Below the pieces are notes generated by a model. That model searched no databases. It had not been told where the DNA came from and saw nothing but the letters and a program-made list of their open reading frames with translations. Below, one piece after another: positions 17,430 to 26,679 of a stretch of 42,545 bases of DNA. The DNA is from Rickettsiales bacterium (lineage in GTDB: Bacteria; Pseudomonadota; Alphaproteobacteria; Rickettsiales; SXRF01). The translations under genes and the position numbers were made by a program. How positions within the stretch are numbered: the stretch's first letter is position 1; the number at the start of each line of letters is the position of its first letter. The stretch is from NCBI GenBank assembly GCA_005792635.1, contig SXRF01000081.1, forward strand, positions 1-42,545. Reading direction: 5' to 3'.

Positions 17430-19562
17430 TCAACCCTTCAACATTTGCTCGGACTTGGCTTTTTTGAGGGCTGTTCCGCGCCCTGATAGGCTTGGGTTTT
17501 TGATGAAATAATCATGCGCGGAGAGGGATTTGCCTGATGGCTGCAAGCGTTTATAGCTGCCGTCGGCTTGTAATATCCAGCTTTGGTTTTCGTCTTTCAG
17601 ATTCGCCACCATGATTTGCCCCATCACCTGCTCATGTACCGTTGGGTTTTCAATGGGAATCATCACCTCCACCCGCCAGTCAAAATTGCGCGGCATGAAG
17701 TCCGCCGAACCGATAAACACCTTGGCTTTTGCCGATGGTAAGCCATGCCCATTGCCAAAGCAATAAATGCGCGAATGTTCCAAAAACCGCCCGATGATGC
17801 TTTTTACGCGGATATTTTCCGATAACCCAGCAACATTCGGACGCAGACAACAGATGCCACGCACGACCAGCTCAATTACCACGCCAGCTTGCGATGCGCG
17901 GTAGAGAGCGTCAATCACTCGCTCGTCAACCAGCGAATTCATCTTTGCCCAAATCGCGCCTTTTTTTCCATTTTTCGCGTGGGTTATTTCATTTTCTATC
18001 AGCTCTAAAATCTTCGTTCGCATATCACGCGGCGCGATGATTAGCTTGGAAAATTCGCTTGGTGGCGCATTGCCCGTCACGAAATTAAATAAATAAGCAG
18101 CGTCACGGCAGAGGTCATGGTCACAGGTGAAGAATGATAAATCGGTGTAGAGCTTGGCGGTGGTTGGGTGATAATTGCCTGTGCCGAAATGTGCATAAGA
18201 CACTAGTTTTCCTTGCTCAATGCGCGTTACCAGCGTCATCTTGGCGTGGGTTTTTAGCGTCACAAAACCATAGACCACTTGCACGCCCGCGCGTTCCAAA
18301 TCCCGCGCCCATTGTATGTTGGCTTCCTCGTCAAAACGGGCTTTCAGCTCCACCAGCGCGGTGACTGATTTCCCTGCTTCGGCGGCGGAAATGAGGGCGC
18401 GAACGATTGGCGAATCTTTGCTGGTGCGATATAGCGTTTGCTTGATGGAAACCACGCTGGGGTCAGCTGCTGCCTGCTCCAGAAATTGTAGAACAACGCC
18501 AAATGATTCAAAAGGATGGTGAACGATAATATCCTTGGCGGCGATGGCGGCGAAACAATCGCCAGAAAAATCGTTGATGCGCTCGGGGAAGCGCGGCTTA
18601 AACGGCGCGAAACGCATAGTCGGCGGCGCGTGTTCCACCAGCTCTTTTAATGACGAAAGCCCAAGCATTCCGCCAACATCCAAAACATCCTCCAGCGCAA
18701 CGCCCATTTGCTCGGCGACGAACTGCACGAGTTTTGGGCTGGCGGGCGAAGAAAATTTTATTTGGATTACGCGTCCGCGCCTGCGCTGTTTTACGGCGCG
18801 TTCAAAATTGCGGAGGAAATCTTTGTCCTCCTCCTCCACATCCAAATCGCTATCGCGGATGATGCGAAACAACGCGCTGTCAAGCACAGTAAAGCTTGGC
18901 ATAAGCAGCGGCAGGAAAAATTTTATAACATCTTCCAGCATAACATATTTGCGCTTTTTGCTAGGCAACAGAATAAATCGCGGAAGGTTGAGCGGCAGTG
19001 GTATAATCGCTATTTCCGAGCTTTTCGCGCCGTCAGTTTTTAAGTGAAAAATTAGCGCGAGGCTAAGGTTCGGCAGGAATGGAAAGGGATGCGCGGGGTC
19101 AATGGCAATTGGGGTGAGTACGGGGAAGATATTTTCTAAAAAATGCTCCTCCAACCAGTTTTTTTCTTGTTTGTTTAGCTCATCAGCGCCGAGAACCAGC
19201 GTGTTTTTCCCTGTCAGTTCTTCGCGCAGGTTTATCCAGCATTTATGTTGCTGCTCCACCATTTCCGCTACTTTTCGGCTGATGATTTCCAATTCCTGCG
19301 CGGGAGTTTTGCCATCTGGGCTGTGTTTGGTGACACCTTGTAGAACATAATCTTTTAAGCCCGCCACCCGAATCATAAAAAATTCATCAAGATTAGAGGC
19401 GGAAATAGCAAGGAAATTCAAGCGTTCAATCAGCGGATGATTTTGGTTGCTCGCCTCCTCCAGCACTCGCGCATTAAACGCAAGCCAAGAAGTTTCGCGA
19501 TTGATAAAACGCGAGTGGCTGTGCATGGTGGGGTTTTCGTGCTGCATTTGGTTGTTAGTCAT
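17430..19562 (-). CDS. ppk1: Polyphosphate kinase 1 (start possibly 19547)
   Basis: FINRETSWLAFNARVLEEASNQNHPLIERLNFLAISASNLDEFFMIRVAGL; LYRTSKDSPIV; catalytic HAKMTLVTR and YAHFGTGNYHP. Confidence 0.96.
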   Translation of the reverse strand: MTNNQMQHENPTMHSHSRFINRETSWLAFNARVLEEASNQNHPLIERLNFLAISASNLDEFFMIRVAGLKDYVLQGVTKHSPDGKTPAQELEIISRKVAEMVEQQHKCWINLREELTGKNTLVLGADELNKQEKNWLEEHFLENIFPVLTPIAIDPAHPFPFLPNLSLALIFHLKTDGAKSSEIAIIPLPLNLPRFILLPSKKRKYVMLEDVIKFFLPLLMPSFTVLDSALFRIIRDSDLDVEEEDKDFLRNFERAVKQRRRGRVIQIKFSSPASPKLVQFVAEQMGVALEDVLDVGGMLGLSSLKELVEHAPPTMRFAPFKPRFPERINDFSGDCFAAIAAKDIIVHHPFESFGVVLQFLEQAAADPSVVSIKQTLYRTSKDSPIVRALISAAEAGKSVTALVELKARFDEEANIQWARDLERAGVQVVYGFVTLKTHAKMTLVTRIEQGKLVSYAHFGTGNYHPTTAKLYTDLSFFTCDHDLCRDAAYLFNFVTGNAPPSEFSKLIIAPRDMRTKILELIENEITHAKNGKKGAIWAKMNSLVDERVIDALYRASQAGVVIELVVRGICCLRPNVAGLSENIRVKSIIGRFLEHSRIYCFGNGHGLPSAKAKVFIGSADFMPRNFDWRVEVMIPIENPTVHEQVMGQIMVANLKDENQSWILQADGSYKRLQPSGKSLSAHDYFIKNPSLSGRGTALKKAKSEQMLKG

Positions 19563-19813
19563 TAGTTGTTAGTTGTTAGTTGTTATTCACCTTAAACAGA
19601 GCGTCAAACCTCTCGTTTGTCACCCCGTTTTTTATAACGGGGTCTGGTTTTCTTGCTAACATTAAGCAATAGAAAAGCTGCGCTTTTCTTTCCAGATCCC
19701 GCAATAAATGCGGGATGACAGCCTGTGGGTTATGAGACTGCGTAACATGAGTCGTTAGCTATTATAGCAAAATATTGCTTAACGAATAACTAACAACGAA
19801 CAACTAACAACCA
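19549..19813. repeat. Composite inverted-repeat region (arms built of GTTAGTT units) with a nested family B-like element at 19619-19719
   Basis: Left TGGTTGTTAGTCATTAGTTGTTAGTTGTTAGTTGTTATTC; right GAATAACTAACAACGAACAACTAACAACCA; nested GTCACCCCG...CGGGATGAC. Confidence 0.7.
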
Positions 19814-19821
19814 GAAAATTC

Positions 19822-21351
19822 CTATTTGCTTATGCGAAGGCTCGCCAGTGAATCGCCGATTGTTTTGAAGGCTGTGTTCAAATCTGCGGTGGTTGGGCTG
19901 TTAAAATAATATTCTGGCTTGCTGGCGCAGGCTTGCAACATATTTTTTGCGGTTGTGCCGATGCTTGTGCCAAGGGCGATGGTGTAAATAATAACACCGC
20001 TGTTATTCGCCTTGATATTGGCGCAGACGGCGGCGGTGCGCGTGTTCAGCTCGGTTTCGCCGTTGGTGCAAGCCGAAGTCGGGCAGGTGTTCGCGCCAAG
20101 TTGCCCAGAGTTATACATACCATAAGCCGTATAATCTGTTCTGGTTAAGGTGTTGTCACCATCCGTCATCAGGATTATCGCCTTATTCATCAGCGGCGTG
20201 TTATAGGCAAGTGGCAAGCTGTTGGTGTTCATCTCGCCACCCCATAAATTTTGCCATGCTGGAGAAATCATCCGCCAACCCCAAGCCAGCCCGATATTAA
20301 TATGGGTATAACCGCCCGCTACCATGCCATTAATAGCGTTGGTTATCGTGGTGCGGCTGGCGGTCATTGGCGTTAATGCTTGCGACGGGCAGCCAAGATT
20401 TGGTCCACGAGAACTGCTTATGTTATAGGTTGTGACGCCGTAGCTGGTACTCTTCCAGTCGTTATTGCTGTTGTCTGGCGCGTAATATTTGGGAAATAGG
20501 CGCGTGGCAGGTATGGTATCAGTTATGTCATATTGCGGTGTGAGTGTGCCGTTGCTGCGCGATTCAACACAGCCGCCCCAACTGGTTGTTCCCCAATTAA
20601 GGGCTGTGCTGCTTGTCCAGCTGGCGCGGCTAGTGCCGATATTTACTGCTTGCGAAAATGGCACTAACCCAATCCATAAATGCGGTATGGTTTCCTTGTC
20701 GCCATAAAGAATGTTAACCAAAGAATTGGCGGCGGTTCTTGCCGCAGAAATCTTGCTAACCCCGCCACCAGCTGATTGCGTCATTGAGCCAGTATTGTCC
20801 ATCACCAAAACCAGCTCTAGCCCTTTGCTACTGCGGGTTACTTCGGAAGTTGCGCCGACGGCTATGCTTTGTTTGCCGACAAGCTTCATAAAAGTTGTCG
20901 GCACTGTGCCGCTCACCGTCAAAGTAAATACGCTATTATCCGCATTGGGCGTAACGGTAACTGTACCAATACTCGCCCCCATATAGCCTGCGGGAAAATT
21001 GGCGTTGAAATATTTAGTGGCTTCGCTGTTGACATCAATGGTGTTGGAAGTTGCCGCGGCTGCTAGCCCAGCGTTATCAAGGGCATTGGTAAGGCGCGAC
21101 TGCACAAGCTGCGCCCGTCCAAGGTCAATTGCCGCACCAACAGAAGACATCATGGCAAATAATCCCAGCCCAATAATAGGTAGAGCAGAGCCGCGCTTAT
21201 CACGCAAAATATTTTTTATATATAAATTACTCGTCATCCCGTGCTTGCCACGGGATCTAGAGCTACAAATTCCGCCATTGGTTTTATCCCTAGATACCGC
21301 ATCAAGTGCGGTATGACAGCGACTTGAGATAGTGTTTTCTAACTGTTCCAT
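19822..21351 (-). CDS. TadG-like pilus assembly protein with von Willebrand A domain
   Basis: N-terminal RGSALPIIGLGLFAMMSSVGAAIDLGRAQLV; vWA motifs LELVLVMDNTGSM and IILMTDGDN; SD AAGGAG upstream of ATG at 21351. Confidence 0.85.
   Translation of the reverse strand: MEQLENTISSRCHTALDAVSRDKTNGGICSSRSRGKHGMTSNLYIKNILRDKRGSALPIIGLGLFAMMSSVGAAIDLGRAQLVQSRLTNALDNAGLAAAATSNTIDVNSEATKYFNANFPAGYMGASIGTVTVTPNADNSVFTLTVSGTVPTTFMKLVGKQSIAVGATSEVTRSSKGLELVLVMDNTGSMTQSAGGGVSKISAARTAANSLVNILYGDKETIPHLWIGLVPFSQAVNIGTSRASWTSSTALNWGTTSWGGCVESRSNGTLTPQYDITDTIPATRLFPKYYAPDNSNNDWKSTSYGVTTYNISSSRGPNLGCPSQALTPMTASRTTITNAINGMVAGGYTHINIGLAWGWRMISPAWQNLWGGEMNTNSLPLAYNTPLMNKAIILMTDGDNTLTRTDYTAYGMYNSGQLGANTCPTSACTNGETELNTRTAAVCANIKANNSGVIIYTIALGTSIGTTAKNMLQACASKPEYYFNSPTTADLNTAFKTIGDSLASLRISK
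21233..21317. repeat. Family B element (85 bp) inside the tadG-like coding sequence
   Basis: GTCATCCCGTGCTTGCCACGGGATCTAGAGCTACAAATTCCGCCATTGGTTTTATCCCTAGATACCGCATCAAGTGCGGTATGAC; same length and centre as 24606-24690. Confidence 0.88.
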
Positions 21352-21929
21352 AACAACTTCTCCTTTTGTATAATCGGTGAAAGCCAACCGAGTGTTGTTA
21401 GGCTTCCAAGGCGTGGTTTATAGATGCTGGTGCGGTAAATTTGATTGTTGTTGTAGAGGTAGCCATTTAGTATTGGTTTATAGGCGTAGAACACTTCCGC
21501 AACGATTACTGTTTCGCCTGCGGCAATGGTGAAATTCGCGGGCATGGTCGCCGCACCGCCGCTTACGCCGATATGGCTGGTTTGTATTGTTCCCGTGCTT
21601 CGATATTGCCAATTGACCACAGGCGCATTTGCACCTGTTTTGGTAACTGATGAAATAATTGCATAGCCATCAGCTGCAAAATCATAAGGCTGTAGCACTT
21701 GTCCTGCTGCTGTTATAATCTGCCCTAATTGTGTGCTGGTTATGGTGTCTGACTGTGAAGTTACATCCGAAAGAGTGGCGGCGACTCGCTCCACTTTTTG
21801 TGTGATTAGCACATAGCGTGCGCCGTCCACCGTTCCAAACAGCAATAAAGCCAGTAAAGGAAATGACAGCGCGAATTCAATCGCCGCCACACCGCCATTT
21901 GCAAAAATAAATTTTTTAATAAGGTTCAT
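21339..21929 (-). CDS. TadE-like pseudopilin
   Basis: FANGGVAAIEFALSFPLLALLLFGTVDGARYVLITQKVERVAATLSDVTSQ; overlaps the tadG-like start by 13 bp. Confidence 0.85.
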   Translation of the reverse strand: MNLIKKFIFANGGVAAIEFALSFPLLALLLFGTVDGARYVLITQKVERVAATLSDVTSQSDTITSTQLGQIITAAGQVLQPYDFAADGYAIISSVTKTGANAPVVNWQYRSTGTIQTSHIGVSGGAATMPANFTIAAGETVIVAEVFYAYKPILNGYLYNNNQIYRTSIYKPRLGSLTTLGWLSPIIQKEKLLWNS

Positions 21930-22476
21930 TTTTTACCACCGTCCTGCTGGTAATATTCAGAGTGCCACCCAGAAAATGTGCAACAATAGGGGTGTTGATT
22001 TTCCATGGATAACTTACGGTATAAACCACTACATCATTGCCGTTGCCAAGCCCTGCGACCCCCATATCCGCGTCCCACTGCCCGTTGCTATTTGAGTCGA
22101 CGAAAGGTTCGCCGATATTATACGCACCATTATGGTTGGTATCGGTATATGACTCTGGTTTATTCACCGAATCAAACGATGGGTAAATGGTGGTGGTTAC
22201 AGTTATTTTCGTTGGGTCTAATAAACCAGTGGTTTTGCTAGCTATGGTTGCGATGATTTGTTGCTGGCGCGTACTGCCCGCTGCGACATATCCTGTTTTA
22301 CCATAACGACCGCTGGCATCAACCGCGCCTTCCATCGTGCTGCTCACAAACATTACGAGCGAAAGCTCAATAATGCCAAACAACATCAGAAAAAACACAG
22401 GAGCAATCATAGCAAATTCAATCGCGGTCACCCCTCGATTATCACGCAAAAATGTTTTTTTTAATTTGTTTGGCAT
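21916..22476 (-). CDS. TadE-like pseudopilin with putative Ca2+-binding loop pair
   Basis: DNRGVTAIEFAMIAPVFFLMLFGIIELSLVMF; internal DTNHNGAYNIGEPFVDSNSNGQWDADMG. Confidence 0.85.
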   Translation of the reverse strand: MPNKLKKTFLRDNRGVTAIEFAMIAPVFFLMLFGIIELSLVMFVSSTMEGAVDASGRYGKTGYVAAGSTRQQQIIATIASKTTGLLDPTKITVTTTIYPSFDSVNKPESYTDTNHNGAYNIGEPFVDSNSNGQWDADMGVAGLGNGNDVVVYTVSYPWKINTPIVAHFLGGTLNITSRTVVKNEPY

Positions 22477-22659
22477 TGGTATAACCTAGTATCATTTCAC
22501 TTAAGTTATGCTAGCATAATTGCCTTTAGAAAAAGTTAATATTGCCTATCAATTGGCGGAATTTTAGCGCGAAAAAACCAAGTATTTAGTTTGTATTTTA
22601 TGTAATATTTCTGGGCAGAACCTAGTGCGTGGTTTTACATAAAAAATTGTGCATATTGC

Positions 22660-22687
22660 TTGACCAGTATTTGATAAAATGTATAAC
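22660..22687 (+). promoter_or_regulatory. Candidate sigma70-type promoter for dnaG
   Basis: TTGACC (22660-22665), 16-bp spacer, TATAAC (22682-22687). Confidence 0.5.
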
Positions 22688-22740
22688 TGAAAAACGCGGA
22701 ATTAATATATTATTAAATATTCACACAACATAGAGAAAAC

Positions 22741-24600
22741 ATGCGTTTCAGCCCATCTTTGATTGAACGATTGCGCTCGCATTTCCTGATGTCGGAAGTG
22801 GTGGGAAAGCGTATTCCAATCAAAAAACATGGGCGCGAATATCACGCTCTTTGCCCGTTTCATAATGAAAAATCGCCGTCTTTCACGGTGAATGACGAAA
22901 AGGGTTTTTTCCATTGTTTTGGTTGCGGGGCGCATGGTGACGCAATTGAGTTTGTCCGCCGCTATGAGCGCGTGCCGTATGCCGAGGCGGTGGAGAATTT
23001 GGCGCGGTCGGCGGGCATTGAAATCGCACCGCCCAGCCCTGCGGAATATAAAAAAATTGAAGCGGAAAAAACGCTTTATGATGTGGTGGAGGCGGCGTGC
23101 GTTTGGTTTGAAAAACAGCTGGTTTCGCCCAGCGGAATGCTCGCCAAGGATTATGTTGATAAGCGCGGGATTCGCGCCGACACTATCCGCCAGTTTCGCA
23201 TCGGCTTTGCGCCTGATGAAAAAAACTCTCTCAATCAGCATTTGCTAAAACTTGGTTTCCCACAAAAATTGCAAGCTGAAGCTGGGCTAATCAGCATTTC
23301 CGAAAGCGGCGGCGTTTATGATCGTTTTCGCGGGCGGGTGATATTTCCTATTCGCAATTCCGCAGGTAAAGTTGTGGCATTCGGTGGACGATTGATGGGG
23401 GCGGCGGAGGCGCAGAAAAACGCTCCGAAATACCTCAATTCGCCAGAAACGCCACTCTTCAAAAAAGGTGAGATGCTCTATAACCTTGACCAAGCCAAAC
23501 GCCCCGCCCGCGATGGCAATATGGTGGTGGTGATGGAAGGTTATATGGATGTGGTGATGACCGCGCAGGCTGGCGTGGCTTACGGCGTGGCGACTCTGGG
23601 AACGGCGGTTACGCCCGAACATTTGCGCTTGCTGTGGCAACTTGCTAAAGAGCCTGTGTTGTGTTTGGACGCGGACGCGGCGGGGAAACGCGCCATGCTG
23701 CGGGCGGCAGATGTCGCTTTGCCGCTGCTGAAACCGAATTTTTCACTGCGCTACGCTGTGCTTCCGCAGGGGGAAGACCCTGACAGCTATATCCAAAAAC
23801 AAGGCAAGGCGAGCTTTGAGAAAATTTTGCTTTCCTCGCGCCGCCTGTCGCAGATACTTTGGGATACGCTGTTGCCGCAATATAATCTGGATTTGCCAGA
23901 GGGCAGAGCGGCACTTGATGATGCCTGCCAGAAACTCGCGGAAAAAATCGCTGATACCACGGTGCGCCAGCATTATCTAACCCATTTCCGCAAAGAGTTG
24001 TGGGCGAATGGTGGCGCACGAGTGTCAATGAAAACAACGGCGAAAAAACAAGCTGGTAAATCGCAGATAGTGGCGAACCAAGCGCAGACGCGCTCGCCAC
24101 AAATTGGGCAGATGTTGGTGCAGCATCATTCCGCCGCGCTGGAAATGCTTATCCAGCGATTGCTGAATACCTTGCTGCAATTTCCCGCGCTTTTGCATAA
24201 AAGCCAAGTGGAGGAAGCCTTGTCGCGGCTGGATATTCGCTCGCAGGCGATGCAGGCGTTGCGCGGCGCGTTGCTGTCGGCTGGTGCGCTGGTGGATATT
24301 GATAATCTGGATGAATTTTCCGCCTATATCCGCGAGCATGTTGCTGAGGATGTGTTTTCGGAGAGCCTGAAACTGCCATATAAAGAGACGCTAACCGCGC
24401 ATGATGCGGATATGCTGTGGGGCGAGACGATGGCGACTTATGAAGTGGCGAAGTTGGAATATGAGTTCAAGGAATTACAGGAAAATCTAAGCGGTGAAAT
24501 CGGCGAGGAAGATTATGCGCGGCTGATAGAGCTGCAAAACGCTGTGGCAAACGCCCGCGCACGGCGTACATTTGCCCCAGCGGATAGTGATGTGGCTTAA
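22741..24600 (+). CDS. dnaG: DNA primase
   Basis: Zn finger CPFHNEKSPSFTVNDEKGFFHCFGCGAHGDAIEF; RFRGRVIFPIRNSAGKVVAFGGR; TOPRIM VVMEGYMDVV and LCLDADAAG. Confidence 0.97.
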   Translation: MRFSPSLIERLRSHFLMSEVVGKRIPIKKHGREYHALCPFHNEKSPSFTVNDEKGFFHCFGCGAHGDAIEFVRRYERVPYAEAVENLARSAGIEIAPPSPAEYKKIEAEKTLYDVVEAACVWFEKQLVSPSGMLAKDYVDKRGIRADTIRQFRIGFAPDEKNSLNQHLLKLGFPQKLQAEAGLISISESGGVYDRFRGRVIFPIRNSAGKVVAFGGRLMGAAEAQKNAPKYLNSPETPLFKKGEMLYNLDQAKRPARDGNMVVVMEGYMDVVMTAQAGVAYGVATLGTAVTPEHLRLLWQLAKEPVLCLDADAAGKRAMLRAADVALPLLKPNFSLRYAVLPQGEDPDSYIQKQGKASFEKILLSSRRLSQILWDTLLPQYNLDLPEGRAALDDACQKLAEKIADTTVRQHYLTHFRKELWANGGARVSMKTTAKKQAGKSQIVANQAQTRSPQIGQMLVQHHSAALEMLIQRLLNTLLQFPALLHKSQVEEALSRLDIRSQAMQALRGALLSAGALVDIDNLDEFSAYIREHVAEDVFSESLKLPYKETLTAHDADMLWGETMATYEVAKLEYEFKELQENLSGEIGEEDYARLIELQNAVANARARRTFAPADSDVA

Positions 24601-24605
24601 TTTTT

Positions 24606-24690
24606 GTCATCCCCGCTTTATGCGGGGATCTAGGGATAAAACCAATGACAGAATTTGTTGCTCTAGATCCCCGCATAAAGCGGGGATGAC
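24606..24690. repeat. Family B element (85 bp), between convergent genes
   Basis: GTCATCCCCGCTTTATGCGGGGATCTAGGGATAAAACCAATGACAGAATTTGTTGCTCTAGATCCCCGCATAAAGCGGGGATGAC, near-perfect palindromic ends. Confidence 0.9.
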
Positions 24691-24705
24691 GAGTAGCTAC
24701 GCCAC

Positions 24706-26649
24706 TTAATGCACACTATTCGTCGGTGGGATCATATCACGCAGTAGCCTTTGCATCTCGGCATTGTCAGTATAGCTGTTTTGCGGTGTGAATTGTTGTC
24801 TTTCTTTTTTCTCGGCGGATTTTTTCTGTGGTGGGCTTCCTTGCACCACTCTTTCTTGCCATGGCAATTTGTCATATTGATCGCGGTGGAGCATTTTAAT
24901 CTGTTCTTTATTCAAGCTATCAGAAGGCGAATAATCTTCATGAATGCGCTGTTGCCCCATGGCTTCGCGGATGGGGTCAGCAAATGGCTTGTGCGGATGG
25001 ATGGTCGCTGACCAAACTTCCTTCGCGCCTTCCTTGAATTCTTTGAAGTTCAAATCCGCCGCACCGTCAATCATGCGTTCCGCTGCCATATCCATTTTCC
25101 CACTATCCCATATCCGCGCGGCTTCCGCCTTGGCAGTCATATATGGCGTATAGGCAAAGGCGGCGTTCCAATATGACGACATGGTGCGGTTATCAAGAAA
25201 ATCAGTGCCGAATTTATTTTTAACTAACTTGTTTGCTTCGCTTCTGAAGTTGCTCTGGAATTTACCAATCGAGTTGAGAACGCCAGTATGCTGCGCGTAA
25301 GCATCAAATGGTTTGTTCGGGTTGCTGAGTGGGTGGTTATGAACCTGTCCGCCGAAAGTTTTCCATTGCTTGCTTTCAGGTTCAAATCTATGGAAATTAA
25401 CGGGGGTATTTGTGGTGAAGTCACGATTATGTTCGCGCGTAAGTTCATGCGCGTACATTACCTGATAATTTGTTTTTCCGTCTTCCAGAGGTGCGCCAAT
25501 ATATTCCAAAGCTGATTTATTTTCTGGGTTGATAAACATTCCGCGATATTTGCTTTGTGAGGTGCGGAACACAGAAAAGAACGGCACGGCAGGGGTCATA
25601 TAAATAACCCCTTTAACTGTCGAACGGGCTATCCATTTGCAAACATCGCCAGCCTTATCCAGAATCCCTTTTTTCTTACCGTCATCGTCTTTTACTGGTG
25701 TGCCATATAGCGAGGTTGGTTTGCCGTGAATGATATTATCCACATGGTTGTATAGCTCGCGGTACATCAGCGTGCCAACATTATAGATGGTGAAGCGACC
25801 TTGAAGGTCAATCATGCCCTCTAGGTTATAATTGCCGATTACTTGCCCGTTGCTGTTCACCTTGAAGCTGCCGCCATTAAGAGCGCGGTCAGAATCCCAC
25901 CTAAATCCAGGGCTGAAATGCCCGATAATATTGCGCTGCCCGCGGAGGAAATAAGCATAAGGCACAGCAACTGCCCAATCCTCGCCGCCATTATAGGAAA
26001 CATATCGCCATAGCGATTTTCCAGCGGTTTTTAGGGCTTCCGTATAGTCAATATGCCCATTATCGTCCTTCCATGAGTGCTTTACATTTGGGTCGACGAT
26101 GCCAGCGAGGTCGCGCCCAAAAGCATCGGCGACGCTGGCGCAGAAAAAGTCAAAAGTGATACCCACCGCCTCATGCCCTAGCGACCGCCCGCCAAATTCA
26201 GGATTTGCATTATTGGTAGGGCGAAAACGAACCCAGCGTTCAGGGTTTTCCGAGCCAAAAAATTCGGCGGTGGATTTTATGGCATTGCCAGCCGTGCTAT
26301 CAATTATTTTCGCCACATACATTAGCGGCTTGCGAACTTCTAACTCAGAAAAGGCGACATCGGGCTTATAGCCCTTCATCCCTTTGCCGCGCCCGACATA
26401 GTAATTTCCCCACGCAAAGGCAGCCGCCCCGAGGACGCCACGAGAAAACAGGCGAATGCTCGCACGACCCAATAGTGAGGAATCCCAGCGGTGAGCTTCT
26501 TTGCTTTTTTCCCAGTTTTGTTGTGATAATTCAGGCGAATATGCACCAATTACAGGCAAATCAGCGGTAGGCGGCATAGTGAACTTGCCGTCCTTCCCCA
26601 TTCCCGTATTTGTCGCTAGTCTGTCCATATTTTTTGCACCTGCACACAC
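24706..26649 (-). CDS. Large protein of unknown function (start may be internal, MDRLATN at 26628)
   Basis: Intact 647-codon ORF with ordinary amino acid composition; no family recognised. Confidence 0.75.
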   Translation of the reverse strand: MCAGAKNMDRLATNTGMGKDGKFTMPPTADLPVIGAYSPELSQQNWEKSKEAHRWDSSLLGRASIRLFSRGVLGAAAFAWGNYYVGRGKGMKGYKPDVAFSELEVRKPLMYVAKIIDSTAGNAIKSTAEFFGSENPERWVRFRPTNNANPEFGGRSLGHEAVGITFDFFCASVADAFGRDLAGIVDPNVKHSWKDDNGHIDYTEALKTAGKSLWRYVSYNGGEDWAVAVPYAYFLRGQRNIIGHFSPGFRWDSDRALNGGSFKVNSNGQVIGNYNLEGMIDLQGRFTIYNVGTLMYRELYNHVDNIIHGKPTSLYGTPVKDDDGKKKGILDKAGDVCKWIARSTVKGVIYMTPAVPFFSVFRTSQSKYRGMFINPENKSALEYIGAPLEDGKTNYQVMYAHELTREHNRDFTTNTPVNFHRFEPESKQWKTFGGQVHNHPLSNPNKPFDAYAQHTGVLNSIGKFQSNFRSEANKLVKNKFGTDFLDNRTMSSYWNAAFAYTPYMTAKAEAARIWDSGKMDMAAERMIDGAADLNFKEFKEGAKEVWSATIHPHKPFADPIREAMGQQRIHEDYSPSDSLNKEQIKMLHRDQYDKLPWQERVVQGSPPQKKSAEKKERQQFTPQNSYTDNAEMQRLLRDMIPPTNSVH

Positions 26650-26679
26650 TAAAATATACGCGTTGTAAGACTTCTCTCC

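Noticed and set aside
22702-23241. 179-codon minus-strand ORF
   Set aside because: Antisense to the conserved Zn finger/N-terminus of dnaG.
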